Source: Pseudomonas zanjanensis (GTDB lineage Bacteria > Pseudomonadota > Gammaproteobacteria > Pseudomonadales > Pseudomonadaceae). From it: DNA of 64,000 bases. The notes beneath the pieces are model-generated. The model was not told the DNA's origin and searched no databases. It saw only the letters and a list, made by a program, of their open reading frames with translations. This document shows, one piece after another, positions 56,083 to 63,833 of this stretch (its first letter is position 1; each line of letters opens with the position of its first letter). A program made the position numbers and the translations under genes. The stretch is taken from contig NZ_JABWRB020000002.1 of assembly GCF_014268745.2 (NCBI RefSeq), forward strand, positions 124,001 to 188,000. Reading direction: 5' to 3'.

Positions 56083-56108
56083 TGTTGTATCTCCTTTGTT
56101 GTTGCAGT

Positions 56109-56124
56109 GCGCCGATTACGGCGC
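56109..56124 (-). promoter_or_regulatory. Leader hairpin of lanA2
   Basis: Perfect six-bp stem GCGCCG/CGGCGC with loop ATTA, between promoter and ribosome site. The paralogous position before lanA3 has GCACC/GGTGC, a different stem sequence that still pairs. Confidence 0.6.
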
Positions 56125-56130
56125 GGAAAA

Positions 56131-56210
56131 ACATTAGCACGGTCCTGACCTAACGCAAATTTGTTGTGATGACTTCATGTTGCGGTTACATATGACTACA
56201 TGAAGTTACA
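56131..56210 (-). promoter_or_regulatory. lanA2 promoter and conserved upstream box
   Basis: On the minus strand TTGCGT (56153-56158), 16 bases, TAATGT (56131-56136) form a sigma-70-like promoter. The next 45-50 bp upstream (to about 56205) align closely with the same region before lanA3 (shared ATGTTGC and CTACA blocks on the plus strand), so they may hold a regulator site. Confidence 0.6.
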
Positions 56211-56214
56211 GGCT

Positions 56215-56542
56215 GTTAATTAGTTGTGTCCTGCAAGGATCGGCGATCCGCTGTTTGCTTGACCCCATCGGGTCGCCTGCCGGCCGTGCATGGCCCTGGG
56301 GCCTGGGGATAGATCGGACGACCTCTGTTGGGACGTAAAACAGAAGCTCCGCATCGGGGGGAGATATTAGGAGAGAAGCCGGAAGCTCCGATGCTGGTCT
56401 GGGCGCTTAGATACCCAAGGCGATACATCAACGGAAACAAGTTCGACGATGTTGTTTGTCAGTAGGCAGGAACCGCCGTATACGGAGCTGTACATGCGGT
56501 TGTATGACAGAACGGCGGCCATGACGCCGCCGTCTACTCGAT
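56215..56542 (+). mobile_element. Group II intron remnant (3' domains V and VI kept)
   Basis: The 3' end has a domain V-like segment at 56469-56502 starting GGAACCGCCGTATACGGAG and closing with TGCGGTTG. A domain VI-like hairpin follows (ACGGCGGC with GCCGCCGT, 56512-56533), then the typical end CTACTCGAT. No reverse transcriptase frame survives and the whole segment is only about 330 bp, so it cannot move by itself. The 5' limit is uncertain. It sits between lanA2 and the broken lanA3. Confidence 0.65.
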
Positions 56543-56563
56543 TTACGACTCCGAGTGCTGGGC

Positions 56564-56674
56564 TTACAAGAAGTTACGGCGCCATGAGGTTAACTCACCG
56601 GTATCCTCTACCTGGCAGTATGCCTTGAAGTCGCTATCGAAATTTCCAGACATTGCTAACAGTTGCTCACTCAT
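56564..56674 (-). pseudogene. Truncated lanthipeptide precursor LanA3
   Basis: 36 residues from ATG 56674 (a second ATG lies just before at 56677). The leader MSEQLLAMSGNFDSDFKAY is intact and very like LanA2, and QVEDTGELTS continues the match, but then the frame reads WRRNFL and stops with no core cysteine; the only Cys (C20) is in the leader. Shifting the frame by one base gives GAVTSCKPST, which hints at a lost core. The stop lies 21 bp from the intron 3' end, so the insertion probably removed the core. Promoter and ribosome site are still present. Confidence 0.75.
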
Positions 56675-56701
56675 CATACATCTCCTTTGTATTGTCGTGA
56701 T

Positions 56702-56800
56702 GCACCGGTAGGTGCGAGGAAAACACTAGCACAGCGCTGATTCGGTACAAGTTCGTTGTTGTGACCTTATGTTGCTGTTATATATTGCTACAAGTAGGTG
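56702..56800 (-). promoter_or_regulatory. lanA3 promoter, leader hairpin and upstream box (paralogue of the lanA2 module)
   Basis: Hairpin GCACC/GGTGC at 56702-56715, then on the minus strand TTGTAC (56745-56750), 16 bases, TAGTGT (56723-56728). The upstream box to about 56797 matches that of lanA2. Spacing of all parts is the same in both modules, showing duplication of the entire unit. Confidence 0.6.
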
Positions 56801-56901
56801 GGTGTGCCTGGTTGTCGTTAGGTGTTTGACGTGCTTTGCTCGACAATTGTCTGTCCCGGGACAAAAATTTATCGTCGGAAAAGATTCTTATGATGCCTTG
56901 G

Positions 56902-57393
56902 TCATCCAGTCTTTATCGCAACAACTTCAATGACAAGGTCGCCCGCCGGTCGCTGCCAGACCACCTCATCCCCAACCTTGGCCCCCAGCAGCGCCCGCCC
57001 CAGTGGCGAGCCCCAGTTGATTAAGCCACTGGCTGCATCGGCCTGGTCTTCACCGACCAATTGCACTTGCTGCTCCCGATCCTGCTCATCGGCAAAGGTG
57101 ACCCAATGCCCGATCCGCACCTGATCAGTAGCGTTCGATGCCACGACCTGGGCGCTTTGCAGGCGTTGGTTGAAATACCGCAGGTCTCGTTCGATGTCGG
57201 CGATACGCTGTTTATCCGCCCGCTCGCCCTGGGCAGTCTGTTGGCTATGCATTTGCTGCAACTCGGCGACCCGCGCCTGCAATTGAGCAAGCCCTGCCGG
57301 TGTGACGTAGTTGGGTTGCGCGCTGACCTGGCGCTCGACCGGCTGGTCGGCCTGGGCAGCGGCGTTGTCTTCATTGACGAAGGCGCGGCTCAT
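56902..57393 (-). CDS. GreA/GreB-family transcription elongation factor-like protein
   Basis: 163 residues. An N-terminal coiled coil (GLAQLQARVAELQQMHSQQ to IERDLRYFNQRLQSAQVV) is followed by the FKBP-like C-terminal domain (VRIGHWVTFADEQDREQQVQ, SGLINWGSPLGRALLGAKVG). True GreA has acidic residues at the coiled-coil tip; here that tip is ERADKQRIADIE. It is a GreA/GreB-like protein that binds RNA polymerase, exact role unknown. GAGGAG supports ATG 57393. Confidence 0.85.
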   Translation of the reverse strand: MSRAFVNEDNAAAQADQPVERQVSAQPNYVTPAGLAQLQARVAELQQMHSQQTAQGERADKQRIADIERDLRYFNQRLQSAQVVASNATDQVRIGHWVTFADEQDREQQVQLVGEDQADAASGLINWGSPLGRALLGAKVGDEVVWQRPAGDLVIEVVAIKTG

Positions 57394-57451
57394 GAAGTTC
57401 TCCTCTGTCGAAGCTTGAGGGGCTTGGTTTCGGTGAGTGCCTATATGCGAC

Positions 57452-57808
57452 TCACTGCGAGCGATAAGCCCGGGCCGCGTCCAGGTCCTTCTGCTGCTGC
57501 CAGGCCCGTTCGCGTTCGTCCCAATGGCGCTCGCGGTAGGCGTTACGCTCTTCACTCTCACGCATCGCCTGGCATTGGCGGAAGCCGTCGCTCCAGCCCT
57601 CGGCGTAGCGTGCATCCTTGAGGTAACGCGGCACGTCTTTCCTGAATTGGCCGGTGATCACCCCAGCCGCTTGCCGGCCACTGCTGCAGCCATCGTCGTA
57701 GCCATCGGCGAAGGCCGGTGGATAACCTCGCGCGATCAGGTCTTCGTGGGTGGTTTCACAACCACCGAGCAACATCAGCACACCCAGTACCATCGCCGCG
57801 CGCTTCAT
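57452..57808 (-). CDS. Small lipoprotein, hypothetical
   Basis: 118 residues with a lipoprotein signal (MKRAAMVLGVLMLLGGC; lipobox LGGC). The mature part has the pattern FADGYDDGCSSGRQAAG and GWSDGFRQC with two Cys, then an Arg/Glu-rich helical tail. Function unknown; outer-membrane anchoring is likely because no Asp follows the Cys. It is 58 bp before the GreA-like gene on the same strand. Confidence 0.8.
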   Translation of the reverse strand: MKRAAMVLGVLMLLGGCETTHEDLIARGYPPAFADGYDDGCSSGRQAAGVITGQFRKDVPRYLKDARYAEGWSDGFRQCQAMRESEERNAYRERHWDERERAWQQQKDLDAARAYRSQ

Positions 57809-57908
57809 TTTCGTTTCCTGCAAATCCCACCTTCAATAAGTCTAGAAGTGGATTCGTCAGAAAGGCGTGAAAGCGCGGTGATCAATCCGTTGGTTGCGCA
57901 GGCCAGGG

Positions 57909-59762
57909 TCAGTAGTGATACCACTTCACCTCAAGCATCACCTCGTTCTCCGGCGAGGCCAATTGGCTGAACTCCCGTTGGGCACTCAGGCGCAGGCCGA
58001 GGTTGCGGGACAGTTCCCATTGCTGATTGAGGCTCAGGCTACGGCGCACTTCGCCGTTGACGAAATAATCGCCCTTGGCTTCCAGGCTCAGGTTGCCCAG
58101 CGGGTTTTTCCACAGCACACCGCTATTGAAACCGGCGGCCGGGGCGATGAACTGGGCGAAATCGTTGTTGTGTTCCACCCGCACCGTGCCCAGGGCAAAG
58201 CCAAGCACATCGTCGCCCAGCGCCCAGGTGCCGCCCGCGCCGCCGTTGACGTGGCTGACCAAGGTTTCATCGTCGTGTTTGCCCGGCACCCGCTCCAGGC
58301 CGCCGGTGACCTGCCAGGACAGCGGTTGCAGCAACTCGTTGCGCGGGGTCAGGGAGCGAATGGTCGCCAGGTCCAGTTGCTGCACCTGCCAGTCGTTGCC
58401 CTCGTATTGGCGCAGCTTCAATTGGAGGATTTCGATCTGTGCCCCCAGCGGAAAGCTCTCTGCATTGTCGTTGAGATCGTGATAGGCCATGCGCAAGCCA
58501 TATTCGCCGAATGCCCGGTCGCCCCGCGTGCCGAGGCCGGCCTGCCAGGTGCGCGATTGGTGACCATCTTCGGGCAGGCCCGGTTGCGGGATCTCGAGTT
58601 CCGGTGCGGGGTTCTGGTTGATCGCCCGCAACAGTTCGAAGCTGCGCTGGGCCCGTTGCGGATCACGTTCCTGGCCGTTGGCGCGATAGCGCTCCAGGCG
58701 ATAGGCCGCATCGATGATCAGCGCTTGGCGCTCACGCGGCAGCGCCTTGAAGGCCGGCGTTTGCAACTGCTGCTGGTCGGCGCTGACCTTCAGCACCCAT
58801 TGCTGCTCATCATCGCTCAGCGGTTCGGCGCGGCTGAGCAGTTCCCGTTCCCGGGACGGCCGATACTGGATGCTTTCCACCAAGCCGGCTTCCTTCACCG
58901 CCTTGACGGTGTCGGTGGGAATCGCTGTCAGCGGGAATTGTTCGGTCAGGCGCAGGCTGGGGCGGGCCACTTGCAACAGCTCGAGCAAGCGATAGGAGCA
59001 GTTTTCGTCGAAGAAGAAATAGTCGAACTGGATCTGCTTGAGTTCCCAGACATGCTCGACCATGCGCTCGGTTTCCGCCTGGCTCAGGTTGAGGCGGTAT
59101 TCCCACAGGTCGCGGTTTTCCAGGCTACGGTACTCGGAGAGTTTTTCCTGGTACGGCACCAGGGCGAACAGGCCGGGGTAACCGCCCATCAGGCCTTTCC
59201 AGGCATAGAGGAGGCTATTGTCGGAGCCTTCGATATAGGCACCGAAGTTGATTGCGTAGCTGAGCAGGGCAGTCTTGTCGCTTTGTACGTCGGCCTGGTC
59301 GATGCGCAACAGGGTGTGGCCGAACATCGAGGATGGGCTGTTGAGGTACGCGGCCGGGAAAATCATCACCGCGCTGTGGGGCGAGACGTCCTTGAACCAT
59401 TGGGTGAAGTCGCTGCAATCGACTGCCGGCAGGTCTGCCAGGTTGAGCTGTGCCTTGAGCCAGCGGGTTCGCGCCGGGTAGACGCACTGGGCATGTTGCT
59501 GGCCGGCGTTGGCTGGGCCATACAAGGCTTGCAGCGTGGCGGTCAGTTCACGGTCGGGATGTTCGTTGCCATCGGGGGCGAGGAAGAATTTTTTCTCGCT
59601 GATATAGCTGCGCCAACCGCCGAGCTTGGCGGTTTCGTAGTGGCCCAGGGAAATCCAGAAGTGGTCATTGGCCAGTTGCTGCAAACGTTGAGGGTCGACA
59701 TGAGGTGCGGCGGACAGCGGGGCGCACACACAGAGCGCCAGCCAGGCAAGGCGTTTGAGCAT
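57909..59762 (-). CDS. DUF4105 (Lnb-like) envelope protein, probable outer-membrane barrel
   Basis: 617 residues with a signal peptide (LKRLAWLALCVCAPLSA). The DUF4105/Lnb domain has HPVAHR-like blocks here as SSMFGHTLLRIDQADVQ, FFFDENCSYRLLELLQV and PAAYLNSPS. The C-terminal third is strand-rich (alternating stretches such as SLEAKGDYFVNGEVRRSLSL) and ends with EVKWYHY, an aromatic ending typical of outer-membrane barrels. Enzymatic role unknown; a thiol or lipid-linked hydrolase has been suggested for the family. Confidence 0.85.
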   Translation of the reverse strand: MLKRLAWLALCVCAPLSAAPHVDPQRLQQLANDHFWISLGHYETAKLGGWRSYISEKKFFLAPDGNEHPDRELTATLQALYGPANAGQQHAQCVYPARTRWLKAQLNLADLPAVDCSDFTQWFKDVSPHSAVMIFPAAYLNSPSSMFGHTLLRIDQADVQSDKTALLSYAINFGAYIEGSDNSLLYAWKGLMGGYPGLFALVPYQEKLSEYRSLENRDLWEYRLNLSQAETERMVEHVWELKQIQFDYFFFDENCSYRLLELLQVARPSLRLTEQFPLTAIPTDTVKAVKEAGLVESIQYRPSRERELLSRAEPLSDDEQQWVLKVSADQQQLQTPAFKALPRERQALIIDAAYRLERYRANGQERDPQRAQRSFELLRAINQNPAPELEIPQPGLPEDGHQSRTWQAGLGTRGDRAFGEYGLRMAYHDLNDNAESFPLGAQIEILQLKLRQYEGNDWQVQQLDLATIRSLTPRNELLQPLSWQVTGGLERVPGKHDDETLVSHVNGGAGGTWALGDDVLGFALGTVRVEHNNDFAQFIAPAAGFNSGVLWKNPLGNLSLEAKGDYFVNGEVRRSLSLNQQWELSRNLGLRLSAQREFSQLASPENEVMLEVKWYHY

Positions 59763-59799
59763 AGTCGGCTACTTGGAAAGTCGAAAAATAAAGACCGAA

Positions 59800-59836
59800 G
59801 GGCCCCAAAAAGAAAACCCGCTCCCCGAGAGGAGCG
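59800..59836 (-). terminator. Intrinsic terminator of the DUF3015 gene
   Basis: Stem CGCTCC/GGAGCG (59819-59836) followed on the minus strand by GGGTTTTCTTTTT. Confidence 0.85.
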
Positions 59837-59849
59837 AGTGCTGCCGAGC

Positions 59850-60338
59850 TTAAGCTTGAGTGGCGTACTTGGCCAGGCGTGGGTCGTTTTTCAGCACGGC
59901 CAGGGTGTTGGTATGCACGTCTTCGGCAGTTACGTCAGCTTTGCTGAAGATCTGCTGGAAGTGCTCGTGGGTCACAGCGGAGAAATGCGCGCGGTCTTCC
60001 GGCGCCACGCCCAGTACCACGGCGTAGGTAGTCAGCGCTTCGCCCTGACCCTTGGCCATGTCTTCGGACAGCTCGTTCATCATCCCATTCATGGCCAGCC
60101 AGGACTTGCCGCCGTAGGTCAGTGCCGCGTTGGTCGAGCAGCCGTTGGTGCCGGAGGTCATGCCGAAGGTGGCGTTACCGGACGTGCCGTTGGTGGTGGA
60201 TGCCAGGAAGTGTGCCGGAGTGCCACGCTGACCTTCGAACAGCATGTTGCCCCAGCCGCAATCCGGGCCGCCCGGCGCTTGAGCCATGGCGTTGATGGAT
60301 ACAGCGGTGAAGAGAGTACCAAGAAGAATCCGTTTCAT
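59850..60338 (-). CDS. DUF3015 periplasmic protein
   Basis: 162 residues with a signal peptide (MKRILLGTLFTAVSINAMA). The mature start GGPDCGWGNMLFEGQRG and ATFGMTSGTNGCSTNAAL carry two Cys and are diagnostic of DUF3015, common in Pseudomonas. Function unknown; sometimes reported among abundant exported proteins. It has its own terminator and lies before the DUF4105 gene. Confidence 0.88.
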   Translation of the reverse strand: MKRILLGTLFTAVSINAMAQAPGGPDCGWGNMLFEGQRGTPAHFLASTTNGTSGNATFGMTSGTNGCSTNAALTYGGKSWLAMNGMMNELSEDMAKGQGEALTTYAVVLGVAPEDRAHFSAVTHEHFQQIFSKADVTAEDVHTNTLAVLKNDPRLAKYATQA

Positions 60339-60612
60339 AGCTATGTTCTCTTTATGTGCATACCGATGGACAGGGTCTGGCCCCTACAGCAGCCAGTGGG
60401 CCGGTTATTGTTCCAGCCGCGCAGTTTGGAGTTTAGGCACGATCCGAGGGTTCCGTGACATTTTGCAAAAACATTACACGTGATCAATGTTTTACGGGGC
60501 CCTGCCCGGGGTTTTGCCGTTGGCTATGCTTTGGTCAGAGGCGCTCCTTGCCAGTCAGGTACAGGCGGCGCCAGAATGCCGCTATCTGCCCCGCCTGATG
60601 TAAGGAAGCCCG

Positions 60613-63051
60613 ATGCCTGATCCTGTTGCTGCCAGCTTGCGTCTAGCGCCCGAAGCGCTGACCCGTCCGTTTTCCGCTGAACAGTTCAGCTTCTCTACCA
60701 CCAATGATCTGGAGCCCTTCCGCGGTGTGCTTGGCCAGGAACGTGCGGTCGAAGCCTTGCAGTTCGGCGTGGCCATGCCACGCCCCGGTTACAACGTATT
60801 CGTCATGGGCGAGCCGGGCACCGGCCGGTTTTCGTTCGTCAAACGCTACCTCAAGGCCGAAGGCAAGCGCCTGCAGACCCCGGCGGACTGGGTCTACGTC
60901 AACAATTTCGATGAGCCCCGCGAACCCCGCGCCCTGGAGCTGCCGTCGGGCACGGCGGGTGCGTTCATCGGTGACATCAACGGCTTGATCGACAACCTGC
61001 TGGCGACCTTTCCGGCGGTGTTCGAGCACCCGTCCTACCAACAGAAGAAAAGCGCCATCGACCGCGCCTTCAACCAGCGCTATGACCGAGCCCTGGATGT
61101 GATCGAGCGCCTGGCGCTGGAGAAGGACGTCGCGCTGTACCGTGACAGCAGCAACATTGCCTTCACGCCGATGAGCGAAGGCAAGGCCCTGGACGAGGCG
61201 GAGTTCGCCCAGTTGCCGGAAGCCGAGCGTGAGCGTTTCCACGAGGACATCTCTGGCCTTGAGGAGCGCTTGAACGAAGAGCTCGCCAGCCTGCCGCAAT
61301 GGAAGCGCGAGTCCAGCAACCAGTTGCGCCACCTCAACGAAGAAACCATCACCCTGGCCCTGCAACCGTTGCTGGCGCCGCTGTCGGAAAAGTACGCGGA
61401 GAACGCCGCGGTCTGTGGCTATCTGCAGGCCATGCAGGTGTATCTGCTCAAGACCGTGGTCGAGCAACTGGTGGACGACAGCAAGAGCGACGCCATCGCC
61501 CGCAAACTGCTGGAGGAACAATACGCCCCGAGCCTGGTGGTCGGGCATCCGTCCAGCGGTGGCGCGCCGGTGGTGTTCGAACCGCACCCGACCTACGACA
61601 ACCTGTTCGGCCGGATTGAATACAGCACCGACCAGGGCGCGCTCTACACCACCTACCGACAACTGCGTCCGGGCGCCTTGCACCGGGCCAATGGCGGCTT
61701 CCTGATCCTGGAAGCGGAAAAAATGCTCAGCGAACCGTTCGTATGGGATGCGCTCAAGCGCGCCCTGCAATCGCGCAAGCTGAAGATGGAATCGCCCCTG
61801 GGTGAAATGGGACGCCTGGCCACGGTGACCCTGACGCCGCAACACATCCCGTTGCAGGTCAAGGTCGTGATCATCGGCGCCCGCCAGCTCTATTACGCCT
61901 TGCAGGACCTGGATTCGGACTTCCAGGAAATGTTTCGCGTGCTGGTGGATTTCGACGAAGACATCCCGATGGGCGACGAGAGCCTGGAGCAGTTCGCCCA
62001 GTTGCTCAAGACCCGCACTTCGGAAGAAGGCATGGCGCCCCTGACCGCCGACGCGGTGGCGCGCCTGGCGACCTACAGCGCCCGCCTGGCTGAACACCAG
62101 GGGCGTTTGTCGGCGCGCATCGGTGATTTATTTCAACTGGTCAGCGAGGCGGATTTCATTCGCCAATTGGCCGGTGACGAAATGACCGACGCCGGCCACA
62201 TCGAACGTGCGCTCAAGGCCAAGGCCACCCGCACCGGGCGTGTTTCGGCCCGAATCCTCGACGACATGCTGGCCGGGATCATCCTGATCGACACCGCTGG
62301 CGCGGCGGTGGGCAAATGCAACGGGCTGACGGTGCTCGAGGTTGGTGATTCGGCGTTTGGCGTGCCGGCACGGATTTCCGCCACGGTGTACCCGGGCGGC
62401 AGCGGCATCGTCGACATCGAGCGGGAGGTCAACCTTGGCCAGCCGATCCACTCCAAGGGCGTGATGATTCTCACTGGCTACCTGGGGAGTCGTTATGCCC
62501 AGGAATTCCCGCTGGCGATTTCGGCCAGCATCGCCCTGGAGCAATCCTACGGTTATGTGGACGGCGACAGTGCGTCCCTGGGCGAGGCGTGCACGCTGAT
62601 CTCGGCCCTGTCGAAGACGCCATTGAAGCAGTGCTTCGCCATCACCGGCTCGATCAACCAGTTCGGGGAAGTGCAGGCGGTGGGCGGAGTCAACGAGAAG
62701 ATCGAAGGTTTCTTCCGCCTTTGCGAAGCCCGGGGTTTGACCGGTGAGCAGGGGGCAATCATTCCCCAGGCCAACGTCGCGACCCTGATGCTCGATGAAA
62801 AAGTGCTGGCCGCCGTGCGCGCCGGGCAGTTCCACGTCTATGCGGTGCGTCAGGCCGACGAAGCCCTGAGCCTGCTGGTGGGCGAGCCTGCCGGCGAGCC
62901 GGATGAAAACGGTGAGTTCCCGGAGGGCAGCGTCAACGCCCGGGTGGTGGAGCGGCTGCGGGTGATCGCGGAGATGATCAGCGAAGACGACATCAAGGAA
63001 GCGGAAAAGGAACTGGCGCAGCAGGCCTTGGCGGAGGCCAAGCCGGCTTGA
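60613..63051 (+). CDS. Lon-like (LonB/YcbZ-type) AAA+ protease with altered Walker A
   Basis: 812 residues. The N-terminal AAA-like domain has GEPGTGRFSF at 66-75 where a Walker A would read GxxGxGK: the lysine is Arg (R72). The C-terminal S16 peptidase keeps the catalytic pair S655 (GDSASLGEAC) and K696 (VNEKIEGFF) with AITGSINQFGEVQAVGG between. This fits the PAO1 PA4576 group of ATP-dependent-type proteases; the weakened nucleotide site raises the question whether it needs ATP. Substrate unknown. Confidence 0.9.
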   Translation: MPDPVAASLRLAPEALTRPFSAEQFSFSTTNDLEPFRGVLGQERAVEALQFGVAMPRPGYNVFVMGEPGTGRFSFVKRYLKAEGKRLQTPADWVYVNNFDEPREPRALELPSGTAGAFIGDINGLIDNLLATFPAVFEHPSYQQKKSAIDRAFNQRYDRALDVIERLALEKDVALYRDSSNIAFTPMSEGKALDEAEFAQLPEAERERFHEDISGLEERLNEELASLPQWKRESSNQLRHLNEETITLALQPLLAPLSEKYAENAAVCGYLQAMQVYLLKTVVEQLVDDSKSDAIARKLLEEQYAPSLVVGHPSSGGAPVVFEPHPTYDNLFGRIEYSTDQGALYTTYRQLRPGALHRANGGFLILEAEKMLSEPFVWDALKRALQSRKLKMESPLGEMGRLATVTLTPQHIPLQVKVVIIGARQLYYALQDLDSDFQEMFRVLVDFDEDIPMGDESLEQFAQLLKTRTSEEGMAPLTADAVARLATYSARLAEHQGRLSARIGDLFQLVSEADFIRQLAGDEMTDAGHIERALKAKATRTGRVSARILDDMLAGIILIDTAGAAVGKCNGLTVLEVGDSAFGVPARISATVYPGGSGIVDIEREVNLGQPIHSKGVMILTGYLGSRYAQEFPLAISASIALEQSYGYVDGDSASLGEACTLISALSKTPLKQCFAITGSINQFGEVQAVGGVNEKIEGFFRLCEARGLTGEQGAIIPQANVATLMLDEKVLAAVRAGQFHVYAVRQADEALSLLVGEPAGEPDENGEFPEGSVNARVVERLRVIAEMISEDDIKEAEKELAQQALAEAKPA

Positions 63052-63076
63052 GGCAATAGTCGCGGCAATAAGCTGT

Positions 63077-63172
63077 TGTGGCGAGGGAGCTTGCTCCCGC
63101 TGGAGGGCGCAGCACCCCCAATCCAAATGGGGGTCGCTGCGCAACCCAGCGGGAGCAAGCTCCCTCGCCACA
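63077..63172. repeat. REP pair, family B (inverted)
   Basis: Inverted family B copies in the 309-bp space after the Lon-like gene. The rest of that space (63173-63360) shows only a probable promoter for the next gene. Confidence 0.9.
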
Positions 63173-63360
63173 AAAGCCGGTAAATAGTCACAGATCTGGC
63201 GTCAATATTCACACTGTGACCGCTCGGCGTATTCTGGTCTCGAAAACCCGTGGGGCCGGAACTTTTCTTCTATCCTCAGCTCAAGGATAACGAGAGTCAT
63301 CATTGGATCGAAACAGTCTCCTCCCGAGGCTGAATACCGGATCTACCGAGGGGCGCCGCC

Positions 63361-63702
63361 ATGTCGCGCAACCTTTGCCTCACTCGTCAATGCCTGGGCC
63401 TTGTCACCCGTATCGAATGCGCCATCCGCCCCCTGGCGGGAGATACCGGGATGTGGACCTTGCTCTTCGCCGCCGGGATGGCGGGCGAACAACCCTCCGC
63501 CATCAAGGCCCAAGGGCCATTCCCCGGCCCGACTGCCGCCGAATCCATCCTCGATACCATTGTGCAAAGCCTGACCTTGCACGGTTATGAGCTGGCCGAC
63601 GATCCGCAGATCTGGTCCTTGCACATGCAGGCCCAACTGCGTGAAATCAATGGAGGCCGTTGTCGCAACGTCGGCGGCTTCGAGTTTCGTCCGCTGCATT
63701 GA
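63361..63702 (+). CDS. Hypothetical protein
   Basis: 113 residues, no signal peptide or membrane segment, family not recognised. Central region WTLLFAAGMAGEQPSAIKA then GPTAAESILDTIVQSLTLHG and LADDPQIWSLHMQAQLREI suggests a small alpha/beta domain. The place between a Lon-like gene and a UPF0114 gene corresponds to PA4575 in PAO1 as I remember, so it is likely conserved in the genus. Confidence 0.75.
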   Translation: MSRNLCLTRQCLGLVTRIECAIRPLAGDTGMWTLLFAAGMAGEQPSAIKAQGPFPGPTAAESILDTIVQSLTLHGYELADDPQIWSLHMQAQLREINGGRCRNVGGFEFRPLH

Positions 63703-63833
63703 AAGCCAGCACTGCACGGGCAGTGGCAGTAAAGTTTTGACACAAGGCGGGGGCCAGGGACGGCCCCGGCATTTGTGGGGCTGGTCATGGCTGATATACT
63801 CGCCGCGATTTTTCAGCCCAGGTGTGAGATTCA

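Noticed and set aside
56216..56440. A 74-codon minus-strand frame between lanA2 and lanA3 as a further precursor
   Set aside because: It has none of the MSE-x-L-x-MSG leader, and the DNA is better explained as part of a group II intron remnant.
56852..56863. Perfect 12-bp palindrome TGTCCCGGGACA after the GreA-like gene
   Set aside because: It could be a terminator-like hairpin, but the loop would be too small and no clear T-run fits the gene direction, so I do not call it.
57894..60458. An 854-codon open frame antisense to the DUF4105 and DUF3015 genes
   Set aside because: Covers two secreted-protein genes with signal peptides and a terminator; composition is typical of antisense translation.
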